This document shows positions 1 through 9,559 of a DNA stretch of 64,000 nt, piece after piece. Origin of the DNA: Yponomeuta sedellus (lineage: Eukaryota > Arthropoda > Insecta > Lepidoptera > Yponomeutidae); assembly GCA_934045075.1 (NCBI GenBank), contig OW203722.1, positions 23,282,879-23,346,878 of the forward strand, read 5' to 3'. Each line of letters opens with the position of its first letter. Position 1 is the stretch's first letter. A program made the position numbers and the translations under genes. The notes beneath the pieces were generated by a model, which was given only the letters and a program-made list of their open reading frames with translations, was not told the DNA's origin and searched no databases.

Positions 1-300
1 TTGAATCACAGGACAAATAACTGACTGAACATTACATTGTGTAAACTCACGCCAATATCCGGAGGAGTATGCAGGTATTGGTTTGTAACTTATCACGATC
101 CCGACAAAACTCTTTTGCTTCATCAACATTCATTAATCGGTGCATGAAGATATGCCAGATTAAGTAGAGTGGTTACTGGCGGAACTGCTGTGAAATTAAA
201 GATGTATCGTCTTTTCCAGATCCACCTACTAGCCAGGAGCCAAACACTGAAACGCAGACTTCCCCAGATAGTTGTAAGTATTGAGTAAAACATTTTTTTA

Positions 301-345
301 GTTGTCCTTAGCACGGGTTAGTGCATTAAAAAAAAGAATATGAAC
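301..345 (+). repeat. 3' end of the tRNA-containing repeat family S
   Basis: Only the last part of the family is present: the 'ccttagcacgggttagtgca' motif followed by an A-rich tail. The full family, described at 57145-58015, carries a tRNA-like domain about 30 bp upstream of this motif. Nothing recognisable lies between position 1 and this fragment. Confidence 0.7.
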
Positions 346-393
346 ATTTTAAATAGTTACAATAAACAATTACGGAAGTATGTGTTTGAGAAT

Positions 394-615
394 ATTCGGG
401 ACTGAAAGAGGAGATAGTGGCTAGAATAAAAAAGTAGGTAATAATGTCGCAATGGACTGGATATAATGGAGAGGATGAAGGAAAAAAGATTGACTACAAA
501 TTTAACAAGCGAATGTATGAGGAAGAGCCACTAAGGGAAGTCCTAGTCGGAGGTATTTCGATCAAATAGGGGTGGTATTAGCAAAGGGCAAGATAAAAAG
601 TACCCGAAACTTTGA
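394..615 (+). pseudogene. Degenerate 3' fragment of a non-LTR reverse transcriptase (same family as 19895-21114)
   Basis: The nucleotide order matches the last 220 bp of the LINE coding region at 20780-21000: 'ggactgaaagagga', 'tggctagaat', 'gagaggatgaaggaa', 'cgatcaaataggg' and 'ttagcaaagggcaagataaa' appear in the same order. The frame is broken by stops and indels. It encodes nothing now. It is one of at least six 3'-end fragments of this family in the window. Confidence 0.65.
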
Positions 616-729
616 AAATCTTACGTAACTTAACCGAGTCAGTTTGGTTATCAGGTTGAGCCATTTCTCGTGCTGTATGACGTAGAATATTAGAAAAACA
701 TAGTATCGTGCGTTCGTGAATACGATCTT

Positions 730-832
730 GACCGCCACTAAGGCCGCCATTGTACATATATTTGGATATAGTAAATGTCTCTTACTGTAATTTCGGTGTA
801 CTATAAAGAATATTTAATCTATCAATTCTCTA
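730..832 (+). repeat. LINE 3' UTR-like tail ('ggccgcc...ctataaagaatat')
   Basis: The segment runs from 'aaggccgccattgtacat' to 'ctataaagaatatttaatct' and resembles 12445-12540, which has the same landmarks ending in 'acaataaagaacattcttgt'. Lepidopteran LINE 3' UTRs often end this way, so it is probably a 5'-truncated LINE tail. No coding part remains. Confidence 0.45.
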
Positions 833-1077
833 TGTGACAGGTACAACTGGTGGTACCTAAACTTTTCCCATACTGAAATCAGTGACAGTAAACAGTGCTC
901 CTTCAGTAAATTCATTTAAAAACAGAATACATTAACATTTAAAAAGTTCTATACACGCATCAACTTAAAACTACTTGTGTATTGAGTAATAATAGTAAAA
1001 ATGTAATGTTTATGTTTCCCTTTATCAGATTCTATCTCATTTGATGTTGGTTTACCATATATCTAAATAGTTAGTTA

Positions 1078-1334
1078 GTTAGACCTGAAATTTCCGCACT
1101 TAGCCTCATAGTTGGGCCATTGTGCGTAGCAAGCGCTGAGGTACGCTAACACCTCAGACACTAGGGTTTCCTTACGATGTTTTCCTTCACCGTCAGCGAG
1201 TAGCATTGCTACTATAATTTCACAAATGTACATAACTTAGAAAACAAAGTCATTGGTACATGCCGGGGTTCGAACCCACGACCTCCCGATTGAGAAACCG
1301 GCGTTCTACACCGCTCCGCTACCACCGCTCTTAT
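1078..1334 (-). repeat. tRNA-derived SINE, family T1
   Basis: Read on the minus strand, a tRNA-like head comes first (A-box-like 'gtggtagcgg', B-box-like 'gggttcgaaccc', positions 1260-1334). The conserved body follows: 'catgtaccaatgactttgtt', 'ggtgaaggaaaacatcgtaa' and the end motif 'gcccaactatgaggctaagt'. The same body recurs at 7413, 8713, 18238, 19598, 26231, 37543, 40315, 56790 and 58028, so this is a SINE and not a working tRNA gene. Confidence 0.8.
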
Positions 1335-1612
1335 ATATATAAGAATCTTTAAATTAATAAATAAATAATAATACTTCTTTTCACTTTTTCAGGTGGAACG
1401 TTGAAATCATCTCCGGAACTGTTAATTATAGCCACGATATCACACTTGATTATAACTTACTGGTACGTCAGGCATAAGTGATTGGATGATATTTTTGTAC
1501 AGCTTAGAGTAATTTTACACGTACCGTATTACCTGTTTGTAAAAATATTATAATAATCCTCCGGGTTCTCATATACAACCTATAAATTGACTGTCAACTG
1601 TTTTTATTGGAC

Positions 1613-1745
1613 CTTGTTCTCTTGGACTACACTAGCCGCCCAAAGGCGGCGGCTTTCACTTTCATGTTACATTGTACTTTGACATTCAGCAAACAGAATG
1701 TAAATTCTTTACGTTGAAATAAATTGAATTGAATTGAAATGAATT
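1613..1745 (+). repeat. LINE 3' end with (GAATT)n-type tail
   Basis: The landmarks are 'tagccgcccaaaggcggcgg', 'ttgacattcagcaaacagaa' and a short tandem tail of 'gaatt/gaaat'. A diverged copy is at 33505-33580. The arrangement of UTR-like sequence ending in a short tandem repeat is typical of non-LTR retrotransposon 3' ends; the exact family is not identified. Confidence 0.45.
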
Positions 1746-1776
1746 GACCAGCTGACAGCTGTTAACAGTAAATTAA

Positions 1777-1917
1777 GGCGCTTTGGAGTGCAAACTAGCG
1801 CCAGTAATTGAATGAAAATCATAAGTTGTTTTATGATAAGTTTTTTTTTCCTAAAGTAAACATACAACAAGTTATGATTTTTATACCTTTGGACGCTAGT
1901 TAGCACCCCAAAGCGCC
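1777..1917. mobile_element. Fold-back MITE, 141 bp, ends 'ggcgctttgg'
   Basis: The left arm (1777-1830) and right arm (1866-1917) are imperfect inverted repeats of about 53 bp sharing 'ggcgctttgg', 'aactagcg' and 'aaatcataa'. The loop holds a T-run. A relative with the same 'tagcgcc...ccaaagcg' theme is at 13395-13650. There is no coding sequence, so it is non-autonomous. Confidence 0.65.
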
Positions 1918-1988
1918 GTAGCAGATAGTTGGCATACGAGGAACCGGGGGTGAGCTTCACTCTAAGTTTAAGTTAAGTATGTAATTAT

Positions 1989-2122
1989 TAATTAAAACTG
2001 TTTTTATACGGATTTATGCTCGTTTATTACATTTTTTAACACCTGTAAAAGTGCCGAAACGTTGGAAAATTGTAAAAAATGTAATAAACGAGCATAAATC
2101 CGTATAAAAACAGTTTTAATTA
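1989..2122. repeat. Near-perfect 50-bp inverted repeat (hairpin)
   Basis: The arms 1989-2038 and 2073-2122 are reverse complements over 50 bp, ending in 'taattaaaactg'/'cagttttaatta'. A 34-bp spacer contains 'gtgccgaaacgttggaaa'. A clearly related hairpin, with the core 'aactgtttttacacgga', lies at 47711-47829 and in its duplicate at 52075-52193. Between here and 2450 I see nothing else. Confidence 0.85.
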
Positions 2123-2451
2123 TGTCTACTGCTCGTGTTAACCTTAGAAAATACTATATGTAATTATTATTATGATTCATAGAAGGTAGGTAGGCACATC
2201 ACCAAACAGTTATTTGTTCTAGAAGATTTATAAAATCTTTGCATCTAAAGTGTAAACTTGAAGTTTGCCAAAGACAAACCGTTGTTATACCAAATATGAA
2301 CCTTAAATAACAGATTGAAATATAAACTCCATAGAATTATTGAATTAGGAATCATTATTGTAAATACATTCCAAAGAAGGAAGAGGTCTAGTCGAGAGGA
2401 TTAAAGAAATACATATTTTTGCGAAAAAAAGTGATGTTTTTTTTCTTTCTA

Positions 2452-2752
2452 TTTAGAGGCTAAAAATTCCACCCATACCGGGATTCGAACCCGCAACCTC
2501 TGGCTATCCGTGCCAGCGCTCTACCAATTGAGCCAATGGGCGACTCACCGGCATCAGTGAAATTTCGAACCTCTTTACACTATTCTCTGTATTACGTACA
2601 GGCAGCCCATTGGCTGCATTTAAAATAAACGGGTTAGTGCATTAAAAATAAAAATAGTATAATCATGTGGGTACAGTGATATCGTTCCGATATAAAACCT
2701 AACGGTTCGAATCCCGGTATGGGTGGAATTTTTAGCCTCTAAATAGGTTTGT
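2452..2752. repeat. Family S repeat, two pieces in inverted arrangement
   Basis: A minus-strand tRNA-like piece (2455-2600: 'gggattcgaacccgcaacct' and 'ccaattgagccaatgggcga') is followed by a plus-strand 3' end (2628-2750: 'cgggttagtgcattaaaaat', then 'tttttagcctctaaatagg'). The outer edges are inverted copies of each other ('ctatttagaggctaaaaatt' against its complement), so this copy is bounded by inverted repeats. Confidence 0.75.
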
Positions 2753-2789
2753 AAAACACTCGTATTACTAAATAAAACCTTACTATAAT

Positions 2790-3020
2790 ATTGTAGACTT
2801 TTAGTCCGGATTTACTTACGGGTGTTGTTATATCGGAGACTAACAACACCCGTAAGTAAATCTCTCACAAAAAATAATCTCACAGTGTGAGACAAGCAAC
2901 CGACGACGCGAGCTCCGTCTCTGCTCACCATGATTAAGCTCTGCGAATCGGAGCGAAACCTGGTCGGACTTTTCCGATATAACAACACCCGTAAGTAAAT
3001 CCGGACTAAAAGTCTACAAT
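2790..3020. mobile_element. MITE with 48-bp terminal inverted repeats, 231 bp
   Basis: The left end (2790-2838, 'attgtagacttttagtccgg...') and right end (2972-3020, '...ccggactaaaagtctacaat') are perfect reverse complements over about 48 bp. A partial third copy of the inner motif 'acaacacccgtaagtaaat' sits at 2842-2862. The centre holds 'cgacgacgcgagctccgtct' and no transposase. No clear target duplication is visible. 3021-3347 holds nothing recognisable. Confidence 0.8.
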
Positions 3021-3347
3021 GTGTTGTGCTTACGAAAGTTTTAGTTAAAAAATTACTATAATATATTATATATACGAAAGTTTCGATGGTTGGATTGTTT
3101 TCCACTCAGTCACGCCAGAACAGCTGATCTGATGGAATGAAATTCTGCTCAGACATAATGGTCTAGATTTCTTTTATCACCGAAAATACACATTAAAATT
3201 TCTCGCGATCGATAAAGCCACTTTAAAGTCGCACTCGGTTTCCCTATTCTTTTTTAAAACTACCCTTCAATATTTATAGTGTGTTTTTGCTTGTCAATTT
3301 AATGTGTACATACCGACGATCAATAATTCTTCAATGACATGGTGACT

Positions 3348-3355
3348 GATGCAAC
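3348..3355. repeat. 8-bp target site duplication (left) of the 3356-6092 transposon
   Basis: The 'gatgcaac' directly left of the element is repeated exactly at 6093-6100. Confidence 0.9.
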
Positions 3356-3498
3356 CTCAGAACACAAAAATAAGGAGAAGTGCCTTGTGGGCGTGGCACT
3401 GTCGCCCAACGTTAGCCCATTTGGGCTAACCTCTGCGAAACTTTAAAATATGGCCGTCAATCGCTTCGCGCCAGCCGTCGTAGTAACATCTGAGATAA

Positions 3499-3578
3499 AT
3501 GCCTAATTGCACAGTGATTACCTGCAGAAATCGCTGTGATACATGCTATTCAAAAACAGGGGAGTGTCTTTTCACCGG
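3499..3578 (+). pseudogene. THAP-like zinc-finger first exon remnant of a P-type transposase
   Basis: Starting at the ATG at 3499 the frame reads MPNCTVITCRNRCDTC and more, an M-P-x-C-x4-C start typical of THAP domains (C2CH zinc fingers). A second frame two bases away reads GVSFHR at 3561-3578, matching the THAP 'G(I/V)xFHRFP' segment. A GT at 3578-3579 could be a splice donor just where FP would follow. This suggests an ancestral THAP exon broken by a one-base shift. The copy at 53612-56326 keeps the same reading (minus strand ATG at 56184). The rest of the THAP domain and the catalytic part were not found. The read frame as it stands stops at 3610-3612. Confidence 0.5.
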
Positions 3579-4060
3579 TAAACCTATTTTACTCACTATA
3601 TTCGTCTTATAAACTACGAAAAATCATAATTATAATAATTTTATGTGCAATGTGCATCGCATTACTAAGAACATAAATGGGACGTATTTATTACATTGTA
3701 GTTACTCCACTGCTGTTTCTATATAGGATTTTCGTGGAGGTTTGCTTACTAGGAAAAGCCAGCCCGCAGTGTACCGTCACGCAAAACTGATCATTGTTCA
3801 ATGCGATGTTTCGAGGTACGGCCGCTTGTATTTGCCGCGAAATGTCAAATTCACCAGTAGGTCAGCTGGAGACATAGTGATGGGGTAGTTCCTTTCTTTT
3901 CAGACTGATTAAGTATCGATATTATTGAGGCATTTATAATCGTTCGTCCAGACTAGAACCAATTATTGTAAGACTAGGTATCTAGTCTTATCGTCGACTA
4001 TTGCCCGAGACTCCATCTGCGTAGACTTCAGCTTGCGTTGCTAAGGAAGCTTTTATTTTA

Positions 4061-4252
4061 GTGGAAGGATTTTGTCTTATTAAAAACAGGCCTAGCTTCG
4101 ATCATGTATTTCAAAAAGTCTCTAATAAAGATAAAGAAAAATACGAAAGAAAAATGGATCAAAATAATCAAACAGAGGGTATGACTGATTTCCTCTCAAA
4201 TAAAGTACCATTTGCTCCATCTATTTTACAGAGAAGTGTTTCCAGATGCTAA
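4061..4252 (+). other. Unrecognised 63-codon frame inside the transposon
   Basis: The frame is Lys/Asp/Asn-rich (it contains FDHVFQKVSNKDKEKYERKM) and sits between the THAP-like remnant and the captured LINE tail. The equivalent strand of the second copy (about 55430-55625) keeps much of the nucleotide sequence but not an obviously intact frame. It could be an internal exon remnant of the transposase or chance; I assign no function. Confidence 0.25.
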
Positions 4253-4691
4253 AGGGGGGGAAAAAATATTTCCGTGGGCAGTTCCTATTTTGAAAATACC
4301 AGTAATAACGAGTTCCATAAAGGTTGAGGTACCAGTATATTTAAAATCACGATAAAATTTTACATGGTTTAGAATATTCAATTATCACTTTATTCTAATC
4401 TTCATTTCATATGGACGACGCGTAACTCTCCAAAAGAAAGTGTTTCTAAAGAAACAAATCAGGTGATTTGGTTGTGGTACTAAATCATAGTCTTATTAAT
4501 AATTTAATTTATAATTTAATATATTTAATTTTTATGAGCGTTATGTTATAAATGAAATTCGATTATGTAATAAAAAACAAGTTAAATAAAGTATTTTCAG
4601 TATTTTAATAATTTATTTACCATTTTAGATCCGACAAGTTCTTGAATGGAAACCACAATATGGTATGTCGGTACTTGCTTATATGTCATAT

Positions 4692-4835
4692 CGGCAAGTG
4701 CAGCGTCGGACGACAAGATGGAGAGAAGATCTCATCCTAGTCGAAGGAAGACGCTGGATGTAAGCCGCTTTCAACTGGTCTTTTTGGAAATCCATGGAGG
4801 AGGCCTATGTCCAGCAGTGGATATCTTGTGGCTGA
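4692..4835 (+). pseudogene. Captured LINE reverse-transcriptase C-terminal tail inside the DNA transposon
   Basis: In frame from 4692 the reading is RQVQRRTTRWREDLILVEG, then RRWM, a stop, and FWKSMEEAYVQQWISCG before a terminal TGA at 4833 followed by a 'tgatgacgataatga' tail. The TRW-D-(R)RW-M-EEAYVQQW pattern is typical of the C-terminus of RTE-like endonuclease/reverse transcriptase LINEs. The same segment, with the same internal stop, is in the second transposon copy (54903-55046, minus), so it entered before that copy moved. Confidence 0.7.
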
Positions 4836-5394
4836 ATGATGACGATAATGAAAATATTCTCTGTAGGATTTCAGTCGGAGGCTGATTTTATTTTTTTAAT
4901 CTATATATGTTTCGAAAGTTTCATTGAAATTTGTTTTGACAAGCTTACAAAAGTTCTTCCTATTTACTGTAATTTTAATTAGGAAGTTACTTTATTTACA
5001 GGCCCATGATACATTTCAATCACAGCCATAAACATATTCTTTAGTCAATCCTTATAATCCAAGCGTGGCTACTGATTTCCAATATATCGCTGTTACTCAG
5101 ACAAGTGACAATTTCTTCAGAAAAATGGTTGTTTTTCGAGTTTATACATGTGTTTATTCTATGTTTTATATAGCTGGGTGAATTATTTTCAGAGAATGAG
5201 AAAGTAATTGCTATTGTATTCTTAAAAATTCAGCACTTCATTCTTTCACCAAACAAAAACTGCTGTTAATTTACAGAGTCCTAACAGAGTTACCAATATT
5301 TAAAGCCAATTTGTAAATGGTAATGTAAGTGCATTTCACGTTACATTGAGATTCATATACTAAATAAAATACAAAGAAATATCCAAGATCCAGA

Positions 5395-5545
5395 TACAAA
5401 TGCGTCCCTGACTGTGGACATGCTCTTCACACAAATATTAGTTCTTTCCATTACCAGGATTCAAACCCAGAAGACCTAGCTTTCCGGACAGAGTCACTAC
5501 CAAGTATGCTTCAGTGGTGTTCTGTCCAACAAATTTAACATATCG
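5395..5545 (-). repeat. Possible degenerate tRNA-like SINE piece inside the transposon
   Basis: On the minus strand a B-box-like 'tctgggtttgaatcctggta' is followed by a body including 'catgtccacagtcagggac' and 'ggatcttggatatttctttg', which resembles the 'aagtcttggatgttta' body of SINE family E. The segment is shared with the second copy (about 54205-54360). The assignment is weak. Confidence 0.3.
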
Positions 5546-6100
5546 TATTAGTATACAGTACAGGGGTCATCATTATTATCAAAATAATCAAATTCTATAT
5601 CAGTAGAAAGCAAAGTTTGCTTCTTTATCATATACTGAAGCCACAAATACTGTCAAAAAGACACGTACTTAATAAATATTTATATTTCACAGGACAGTAA
5701 ATTAAAATAGAATTATTTTTTTTAATAATATTGTTTTTGTAAAATTAACATGCTCTGTTTTTGTATCATCCCAACACGAAGTATGTTAATAAATGACCTC
5801 TCATCGGATAATTTTATCGATAGATGTATTATTTGATACAAGTGTTCCATCCCTAAGGAGTTCACCGACGCTGTTGTTTACGTGTACGAGTGTATTCGTA
5901 CAATTGTTTTTCATAGTGTGCGAACCAATTAAAAGATTAGAACGCTAGTAAATGACTAGACAGACGTGTGCGTGAACCTTATATTTACAATATTGTGCAT
6001 GTAATGAAAACGCACACATATTTAAAAGTGGCGACAGCGGTACCGGACTTATTTCGCGGCTAGGGCATATCTCCTTCTTTCTATGATCTGAGGATGCAAC

Positions 6101-6860
6101 TATCATTATGAATTTACCTACTTTGTTCGATAATAATTACATATAAAATTATATATATCATCCAAAATCATAACATTTGTTCAGACAGTATTTAAAAAAC
6201 AGATTATTCAATAGCAAATGATTGTTCATGTGACTATGACTTTGAAACTGCTCAGATCCGCAATTGTTGCGAGATTTTGGAACTTTTTTTAAAGATTTTT
6301 TCGTGATCCTACCGCACTTGCGGGGTTGCGGTTGCGGGAAAGTCACCGCAAGTGCATTGTAGCCTTTACAGCAATTTTGCAAAGCATAGACATGCAATGT
6401 AAAAATTCTTTTCACTTTGAGATCTTTGGGCCCCTACTCGAGACATATTGTGAATTTGCCACACCGTTTTTATTTCTTACTTAAGTCTGTATTAATTTAC
6501 TTGCAAACATCAAGCTAGGAAATCGTGCTTATAAAATGTTAGTACAAAAACTTCTATTGTTTTAAACAGACAAACAATTTTCCTGCTTCTTCTTTGCTTT
6601 CCAGTTTTTAGTCAATTTTGCAATAAATGATAATATAATTTTGATGAATGATTCAAGTAACCGCGTAAAACACAGCTAATGACATCAATCGAAAACTATA
6701 TAGCTAAATTTAATTTGATAGCTTCAAATTTAATTTTAATTTTAATCTTGAACAGCCAGACAAATCTGGGAGTAAGCAAACAGTTTTATGTAGTTCCACT
6801 AAATTCATAAAATTGAGTGATTAAAGGATTGATGTTTATTGAGTTAATGAGCTGGCTAGT
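6101..6860. other. No recognised feature
   Basis: AT-rich sequence with scattered short frames and no codon-like structure. The only local structure is a small inverted repeat, 'gcacttgcgg'...'ccgcaagtgc', at about 6313-6356. Confidence 0.5.
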
Positions 6861-6874
6861 CACATTTACATACA

Positions 6875-6965
6875 TTCCACCGTAGGGCACAGGCCCTTTT
6901 AAAAGATGTTTTCAAACGTCGAGGTCTCCTCACGGTGTTTTCCTTCACACTCAGCCAGTAAAGTC
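6875..6965 (-). repeat. Fragment of SINE family T1
   Basis: Minus strand: 'actggctgagtgtgaaggaa' and 'aaacaccgtgaggaga', then 'gggcctgtgccctacggtgg'. These are the T1 body and a common 3' end motif. The tRNA-like head is missing. 6970-7410 holds nothing recognisable. Confidence 0.5.
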
Positions 6966-7412
6966 AGTGGGTCCGACGTAGAGGCCCAGTCTACGTTGAA
7001 ATACCGTCCGTCGTATCATCCCGTGTCCCATTTGTCGATGTAAAATACGCGCCTCTTGGGAAATTTATTTGCGGTGGAGATGGTAAGCCGACATAATGTT
7101 CCTTCGACGTTACAGTATAGTACGGTCGACAGAGCACGGTTACGACAGGCATGTGTAATAAACCTAAATACAAATTAATACAGTCATACGAGTATGAAGC
7201 TAAAATTGCGTAATGAAACAAGCAACGACAATGTTGCCAGGATCGTGGGAAGTGAAAACCTTGGCCTTTGTCTATGGTTATAAACATATGTATTTAGGCA
7301 TGAGTTTGTGTATCTAGGAGATAAAAATGTAATACGCACTTCTATGGTTACTAGTGTGTACTAAAGGGTTGTATCTGTCTGTCTATCCTGTTCCTTATCA
7401 GAGAGGTAAAGT

Positions 7413-7490
7413 AAGTTAGTCCCCAAGATGTTCCCACTTAGCCTCATGGTTGGGCCATTGTATGTAGCAAAGCTGGAAGTATATACTAGC
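7413..7490 (-). repeat. 3' fragment of SINE family T1
   Basis: The landmark is 'cttagcctcatggttgggcc' followed by 'attgtatgtagcaaagctgg', equivalent to 1103-1140 in the more complete copy. The head is absent. Confidence 0.65.
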
Positions 7491-7494
7491 CAGC

Positions 7495-7795
7495 TTAGCT
7501 CTTTTCAGAAAGTCCGCAGCGCTTTACTTTTCTGCGGGTCTCCTGAAGGGATCCTAGCTTCCCAAGGATGGTGGTCGGTTGCTTTCCATGCCTTTACAGC
7601 GATTGGTGACGTGGGTGGTTGTTTCCTCATCTTACAGGAATCCCCAGCAAAGCGGACTATCGGTTAGTCCCAAATTGTGGAAATCTATATTGAGTGCCCA
7701 GTTACCTGTTAGGATTGCTACAGCTTCTTGTAGATTATCTTTTCTTAGTAGGAGATGTTTCGAAATTGTTGGTAAAACCTGCTTGGCTTGTCTGT
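7495..7795 (-). pseudogene. LINE remnant: RNase H/C-terminal region
   Basis: Minus-strand reading gives AVAILTGNWALN, then DFHNLGLTDSPLCWGFL, a stop, and DEETTTHVTNRCKGMESNR. The LTG(H)-x-L ... GL-x-x-x-PLC-x-x-C ... EEETxxHVxxxC order is characteristic of the region after RNase H in R1/LOA/I-type non-LTR elements. At least one in-frame stop (TAA next to 7636) and further breaks show it is dead. The flanking T1 SINE end is fused directly to it. 7920-8690 holds nothing recognisable. Confidence 0.55.
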
Positions 7796-8712
7796 ATTTG
7801 GTTTCTGTTCTTCATATAGTTCATTTAATTCAGCATGCTGGCCTTTTGATTCCGATCTTAATCATTTTTATCTCACCATTCTTACCAATTCAGGTATGTG
7901 AAGAAAAAAAGTGGCTTTGACTTTTTTGTATTTAGAAAATATTTTAGTTTAGTTTATGTTCATGAAATGTATAGAACAAATATATATGACAGCGTTAATA
8001 GGTGTCAGTTCAGTTTCAGTTTCCAAACTCAATTTTAAGAATCATCCCAGATGAAGATATGTAAATATCTATTTATCCTTAGGTTGCAAATCAGCAAGAT
8101 CTTGTCACGGTACCGAAACCAGTGTTATTTGATACAATAATAATTAACAATTAATATCGAGCTCCATACAAAAAAATGCTGAGCGTCCAGAAACGTAATT
8201 TCACACCGACCATACTACAAAATGTTGATTCCTTGGGATCTTGATATTTTTCCAAGGAACGTCGTATTAGAGTATCGTATTAGTTTTCTGATTTATATCT
8301 CGGCGTCGAGAGATTATGTTCACTCAATATTAGATTAGATGATTTGATAGAGATCTTAATTCTGAAATTTTACAACCATATATTGTAATGGAGAACCATC
8401 GAAATGAAACTCTTTGCGAATTATATAGTCCGGCTCTTAATAAACTGCAAGTGATGTATTATTTTTTTTTTTATCAATGATTTATCAGTGTAATCAAATA
8501 TTCATATTCTATTTGTATAAAAAGTATATTTAAATATATATTTGGAAAAGTTGTAAAAGTAAACAATCAAGGTGCAGTAAATAAAATTAGGATTTAAAAT
8601 ATGAAATTGATTACAAATCGCGTCAGCCGGTAAATGTCTGTCTTAACTTCCTGAATAGCGAGGCTCAGCCGCTTATTTTATTTATTTACAACAGAAAAAC
8701 AACAAGAACATT

Positions 8713-8915
8713 TGTGAAATTATAGTAGGAATACCACTCGCCCAATTCAAAGGAAAACATCGTGAGGAAACCTGTCTCAGGAAACAAGTCTCTGAGGTTT
8801 TAACAATCCTCGGCACTTGAAATTACCAATGCGGTGGGCACGCGTGGTGACCATACTCTCTTTCTGAGAGACCGTTTATGCCTTACAGTGGGAGGTACGT
8901 AGACTGCATTATTAT
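8713..8915 (+). repeat. SINE family T1 body, head missing
   Basis: 'tgtgaaattatagtaggaat', 'ggaaaacatcgtgaggaaac', 'cggcacttgaaattacca' and 'gcggtgggcacgcgtggt' follow the T1 body order seen at 19598-19830. It ends near 'ccttacagtgggaggtacgt'. 8916-9405 is AT-rich with no feature. Confidence 0.65.
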
Positions 8916-9409
8916 AATGAAAAACAATGATTACACTATTTCACCTAACTGCTGATGCAGTTTATCGGCAAGCTCTTGGTAACGATCCCTTATATATAAA
9001 CTTAAGTACTCAACTACACAACTAACACTATCAATAGGAGTTTCTGAGTCTGACGCAAAGGATGAGTTTACAAACTCGAAACTCGAGCGAGTTTACGTGA
9101 AATAGGTATATAAGGTTATTTTTAAAATGCGCCATTTTTGAATTAATTCAACAAGAGTTTTAGTTTTACAAACTTGTTATATAAGTTTTTGCTCAGATTT
9201 ATATTTTCGAAAAAAGCGTGTTTACATAGTTTTAATAAATTCGCGCTTCGTGTGCTCTACCAGTGTCGCATCTTGCAGCAAATATTTTTCTACATAAAAG
9301 AATCCAATATGTGTAGGTAACACATTGGCACAAAACATTTAATTATTTAGAAAAAAAGTTTAATTGCTCACAAAAAAGATAAAAATGTTTAATTGCTCAC
9401 AAAAAAAAC

Positions 9410-9558
9410 GGAACTGGCGTGCGTGCAATCGTGCATGTAACGACTTATGAAAGTTGATGAAGCGAAGGTTTATCAACGTTCATAAGTTCAAGTAGAGTTC
9501 GGGATCAAGGCAAGTGGCAGTCCCTGGTCTCTGTCTACCCCTCTGGGATACAAGCGTG
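9410..9558 (+). pseudogene. 3' end of the 19.9 kb LINE family, rearranged
   Basis: 'actggcgtgcgtgca', 'acgacttatgaaagttgatg' and 'ggcaagtggcagtccctggt' with 'ctctgggatacaagcgtga' match the last codons at 21000-21114. A short internal insertion at 9465-9500 partly repeats the flanking bases. Non-coding. Confidence 0.7.
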
Positions 9559-9559
9559 A

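Larger units (their letters stand above)
3356..6092 (+). mobile_element. Non-autonomous DNA transposon, probably P-element superfamily, 2737 bp
   Basis: The termini are 'ctcagaacacaaaaataagg' on the left and the complement of 'ctcagatcatagaaagaagg' on the right; about 23 of the outermost 29 bp match. A perfect 8-bp target duplication (gatgcaac) flanks it. The copy at 53612-56326 has the same ends and its own 8-bp duplication. A palindrome (gttagccca/tgggctaac) lies just inside the left end. A THAP-like reading starts 144 bp in. From memory, Drosophila P elements also have 8-bp duplications, 31-bp inverted ends with ATAAGG at positions 15-20, and a THAP-bearing frame starting near nt 150; this element has ATAAGG at positions 15-20. 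hAT and Merlin also make 8-bp duplications, so the superfamily is an inference. No complete transposase survives, and part of the interior is a captured LINE tail. Confidence 0.85.

Noticed and set aside
3356..6092. hAT superfamily for the 2.7 kb transposon
   Set aside because: 8-bp duplications fit hAT, but the ends lack the usual CAxxG start and the THAP-like start and ATAAGG position fit P elements better. Kept as an alternative.
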